Source: Rhodocyclaceae bacterium (GTDB lineage: Bacteria > Pseudomonadota > Gammaproteobacteria > Burkholderiales > Rhodocyclaceae). Taken from it: a stretch of DNA of 64,000 bases. Location of the stretch: NCBI GenBank assembly GCA_018261935.1, contig JAGTRP010000003.1, positions 124,001 to 188,000 on the forward strand. The letters are read 5' to 3'. The notes under the pieces are model-generated. The model was not told the DNA's origin. It saw nothing but the letters and a program-made list of their open reading frames with translations, and searched no databases. Of this stretch, positions 62,553 to 64,000 are shown piece by piece (the stretch's first letter is position 1; each line of letters begins with the position of its first letter). Made by a program: the position numbers and the translations under genes.

Positions 62553-64000
62553 TCAGGCACCTGCCCGTAGCGCCAGCAGGGGCGGCGCCCGCAGGAGCCG
62601 CGTCATGCCCAGCCAGCCCACGGCTACCGACAGCAGGGCCGAGGCGGCCGTCGCCAGGGGCAGGACCCAGGGATCGAAGGGGATATCGAGCTGGAAGGCC
62701 TTGCGGGCCACAACTTCCCCCACGACGGAAGCGCCGACCGCGGCGATCAGCCCGGCCAGGGCGCCGACCATGGCGAGCTCGGTGAACAGGGCCTGGCGCA
62801 ACTGGGCCCGCCGGGCTCCCAGGGCCCGCATGATGGAAAGCTCGTAGCGGCGCTCGTCGAAAGCCGTAACCAGGGCCGCGTAGAGGACGATAGCCCCCGC
62901 CGCCAGGGTGAACAGGAAGACGAACTGCACGGCGCTGGCCACCTGGGCCATGATGGCCTGGAGCTGGCGCAGGATGGCGGCCACGTCGATCACCGTCAGG
63001 TTCGGGAAGCGGGCCACCAGCCGATGGGTCAGATCCGCGCTGCCGGCGGGCAGATGGAAGCTGGTGATGTAGCTGGCCGGGAAGCCTTCCAGGACTCCCG
63101 GGGGGGTCAGGACGAAAAAATTGACCCGCATCGAATCCCAATCCAGCTTCCTCAGCCCGACCACCTCCACCGTGCTCGGCTGGCCACCAATGACGAACTC
63201 CAGCCGGTCGCCCACCCGGATGCCGAGAGTCTTGGCCAGTCCTTCCTCCACCGAGGCCACGCCCTTACCGGCATCACTCTTGCCGAACCAGCGTCCCGCC
63301 ACCACCCGGTTGCCGGTTGGCAACCCGGCCCGCCAGGAAAGATTGAACTCCCGCTCGATGAGGCGCTGGGCCTGCTCGTCCTCCGAATAGTCGGCGGCGC
63401 TCACCGGGCGCCCGTCGATGCTCACCAGCCGGCCCCGCACCATGGGCGCCAATTCCGCCGCCACGCCCCCCGCCGCCAGAACCCGGCCCACGGCATCCAC
63501 CTGATCCGGCTGGATATTGATGACGAAGCGGTTGGGGGCATCCGGCGGCGTGGACCGCTGCCAGGCTGCCAGCAGCTCGGTCCGGGTGACGGTCAGGAGC
63601 AGCATGGCCATGATTCCCAGGGCGAGGGCGACGATCTGCACCGTGCTCGCCCAGGCATGGCGCTCCAGGTTGGCCAGCCCCTGGCGCCAGCCGAAACGGC
63701 CCGCGCCCCGTATCGCCCCGAGGCTGCGCACCGCACCCCGAGCCGCCAGGACGAAGACCAGGAGGGCCAGGGCGAAGCCGCCGACGGCATAGGTCCCGAG
63801 GCGGATATCGCCGGCCATCCAGTACATGAGCGCCACCAGGAAGCCCAGGCCGAGGCCGTAGCCGCCGAGGAAGGTCGGCTGCGGCGGTCCCAGTTCCCGG
63901 CGCAGCACCCGCAGGGTCGGCACCCGCCGCAACTGGAACAGGGGCGGCAGGGCGAAGCCGAAGAGGAGCACCGCCGCCACCGCCCCCCCCTGCCCCACCG
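62553..64000 (-). CDS. FtsX-type ABC permease (YbbP-like), C-terminal part; cut by right edge
   Basis: The last 482 codons of an ABC transporter permease. It has large periplasmic parts (IVALALGIMAMLLLTVTRTE after RHAWASTVQ) and a terminal FtsX domain: QVASAVQFVFLFTLAAGAIV, RRYELSIMRALGARRAQLRQ and WVLPLATAASALLSVAVGWL. Length and layout match the YbbP/macB-like group, which in E. coli goes with the TesA/YbbA cluster. Start lies beyond the edge. Confidence 0.85.
   Translation of the reverse strand, partial: VGQGGAVAAVLLFGFALPPLFQLRRVPTLRVLRRELGPPQPTFLGGYGLGLGFLVALMYWMAGDIRLGTYAVGGFALALLVFVLAARGAVRSLGAIRGAGRFGWRQGLANLERHAWASTVQIVALALGIMAMLLLTVTRTELLAAWQRSTPPDAPNRFVINIQPDQVDAVGRVLAAGGVAAELAPMVRGRLVSIDGRPVSAADYSEDEQAQRLIEREFNLSWRAGLPTGNRVVAGRWFGKSDAGKGVASVEEGLAKTLGIRVGDRLEFVIGGQPSTVEVVGLRKLDWDSMRVNFFVLTPPGVLEGFPASYITSFHLPAGSADLTHRLVARFPNLTVIDVAAILRQLQAIMAQVASAVQFVFLFTLAAGAIVLYAALVTAFDERRYELSIMRALGARRAQLRQALFTELAMVGALAGLIAAVGASVVGEVVARKAFQLDIPFDPWVLPLATAASALLSVAVGWLGMTRLLRAPPLLALRAGA

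Overview
This looks like a chromosomal segment of a high-GC betaproteobacterium. The run rne / rluC - gph - Rieske - sppA / maf - yceD - rpmF - plsX - fabH - fabD - fabG - acpP - fabF, then nadB, rpoE, rseC and a Do-family protease, is a layout I associate with Betaproteobacteria; Rhodocyclales (Azospira/Dechloromonas-like) is my best guess from gene order alone. Two blocks are present: a lambda-like prophage (1 to about 32.3 kb, left end outside the window) and housekeeping chromosome (about 32.3 to 64 kb).

Prophage, leftward arm (bases 1-19653, minus strand). From the immunity region leftward: Cro-like repressor, CII-like regulator, small zinc protein, VirE-type primase/helicase, a 30-bp perfect inverted repeat enclosing a GT-rich tract, small proteins and a ParB-like protein. 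The morphogenesis genes follow in lambda order: small and large terminase, a Mor-like activator, gpW-like connector, portal, a fused ClpP-type protease and major capsid protein, decoration protein, head-tail joining protein, tail terminator, tail tube, two tail chaperones joined by an A AAA AAC slippery site, tape measure and the first tail-tip genes. Two copies of a 27-bp hairpin interrupt the head operon beside the Mor-like gene.

Prophage, immunity and rightward arm (19.6-32.3 kb). A short CI-like repressor is followed by a HipA-like kinase and a DUF3037 protein, then a superinfection-immunity protein on the opposite strand. A 17-bp operator-like element lies twice between cro and cI, and twice, inverted, across a near-consensus promoter (TTGACA-17-TAATAT) at 22236. 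That promoter reads into small early genes and then a complete diversity-generating retroelement (DGR): two DUF1566/C-type-lectin-like target proteins, each ending in a variable repeat (VR), an Avd accessory protein, the template repeat (TR) and the reverse transcriptase. All 13 TR/VR1 differences and all 12 TR/VR2 differences fall at template adenines. Downstream come a ParB-like protein with a Cys-rich insert and KOW-like tail, a DEDD-type exonuclease, a zinc-ribbon protein, an AlpA-like DNA-binding protein, an attC-like 58-bp hairpin, a NinX-like protein and the tyrosine integrase. The inference is that the CI-type repressor silences both lytic arms and the DGR in the lysogen.

Chromosome (32.3-64 kb). 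The prophage ends just downstream of the terminator of the Do protease gene. The stress operon rpoE-rseC-degP lacks rseA and rseB at this position. Then follow nadB and a YgfX-like gene, the fatty-acid/phospholipid operon, ribosomal protein L32 and YceD, Maf and an RsmI-like methylase, SppA, a Rieske-type protein with an altered ligand motif, Gph, RluC, RNase E with a long leader, a low-molecular-weight phosphatase, UvrB, an aromatic aminotransferase, tRNA-Asn, an AI-2E family transporter with a cyclic-nucleotide-binding protein, MoaA, TypA, a group II truncated haemoglobin, YgiQ and the C-terminal part of an FtsX-type permease cut by the right edge.
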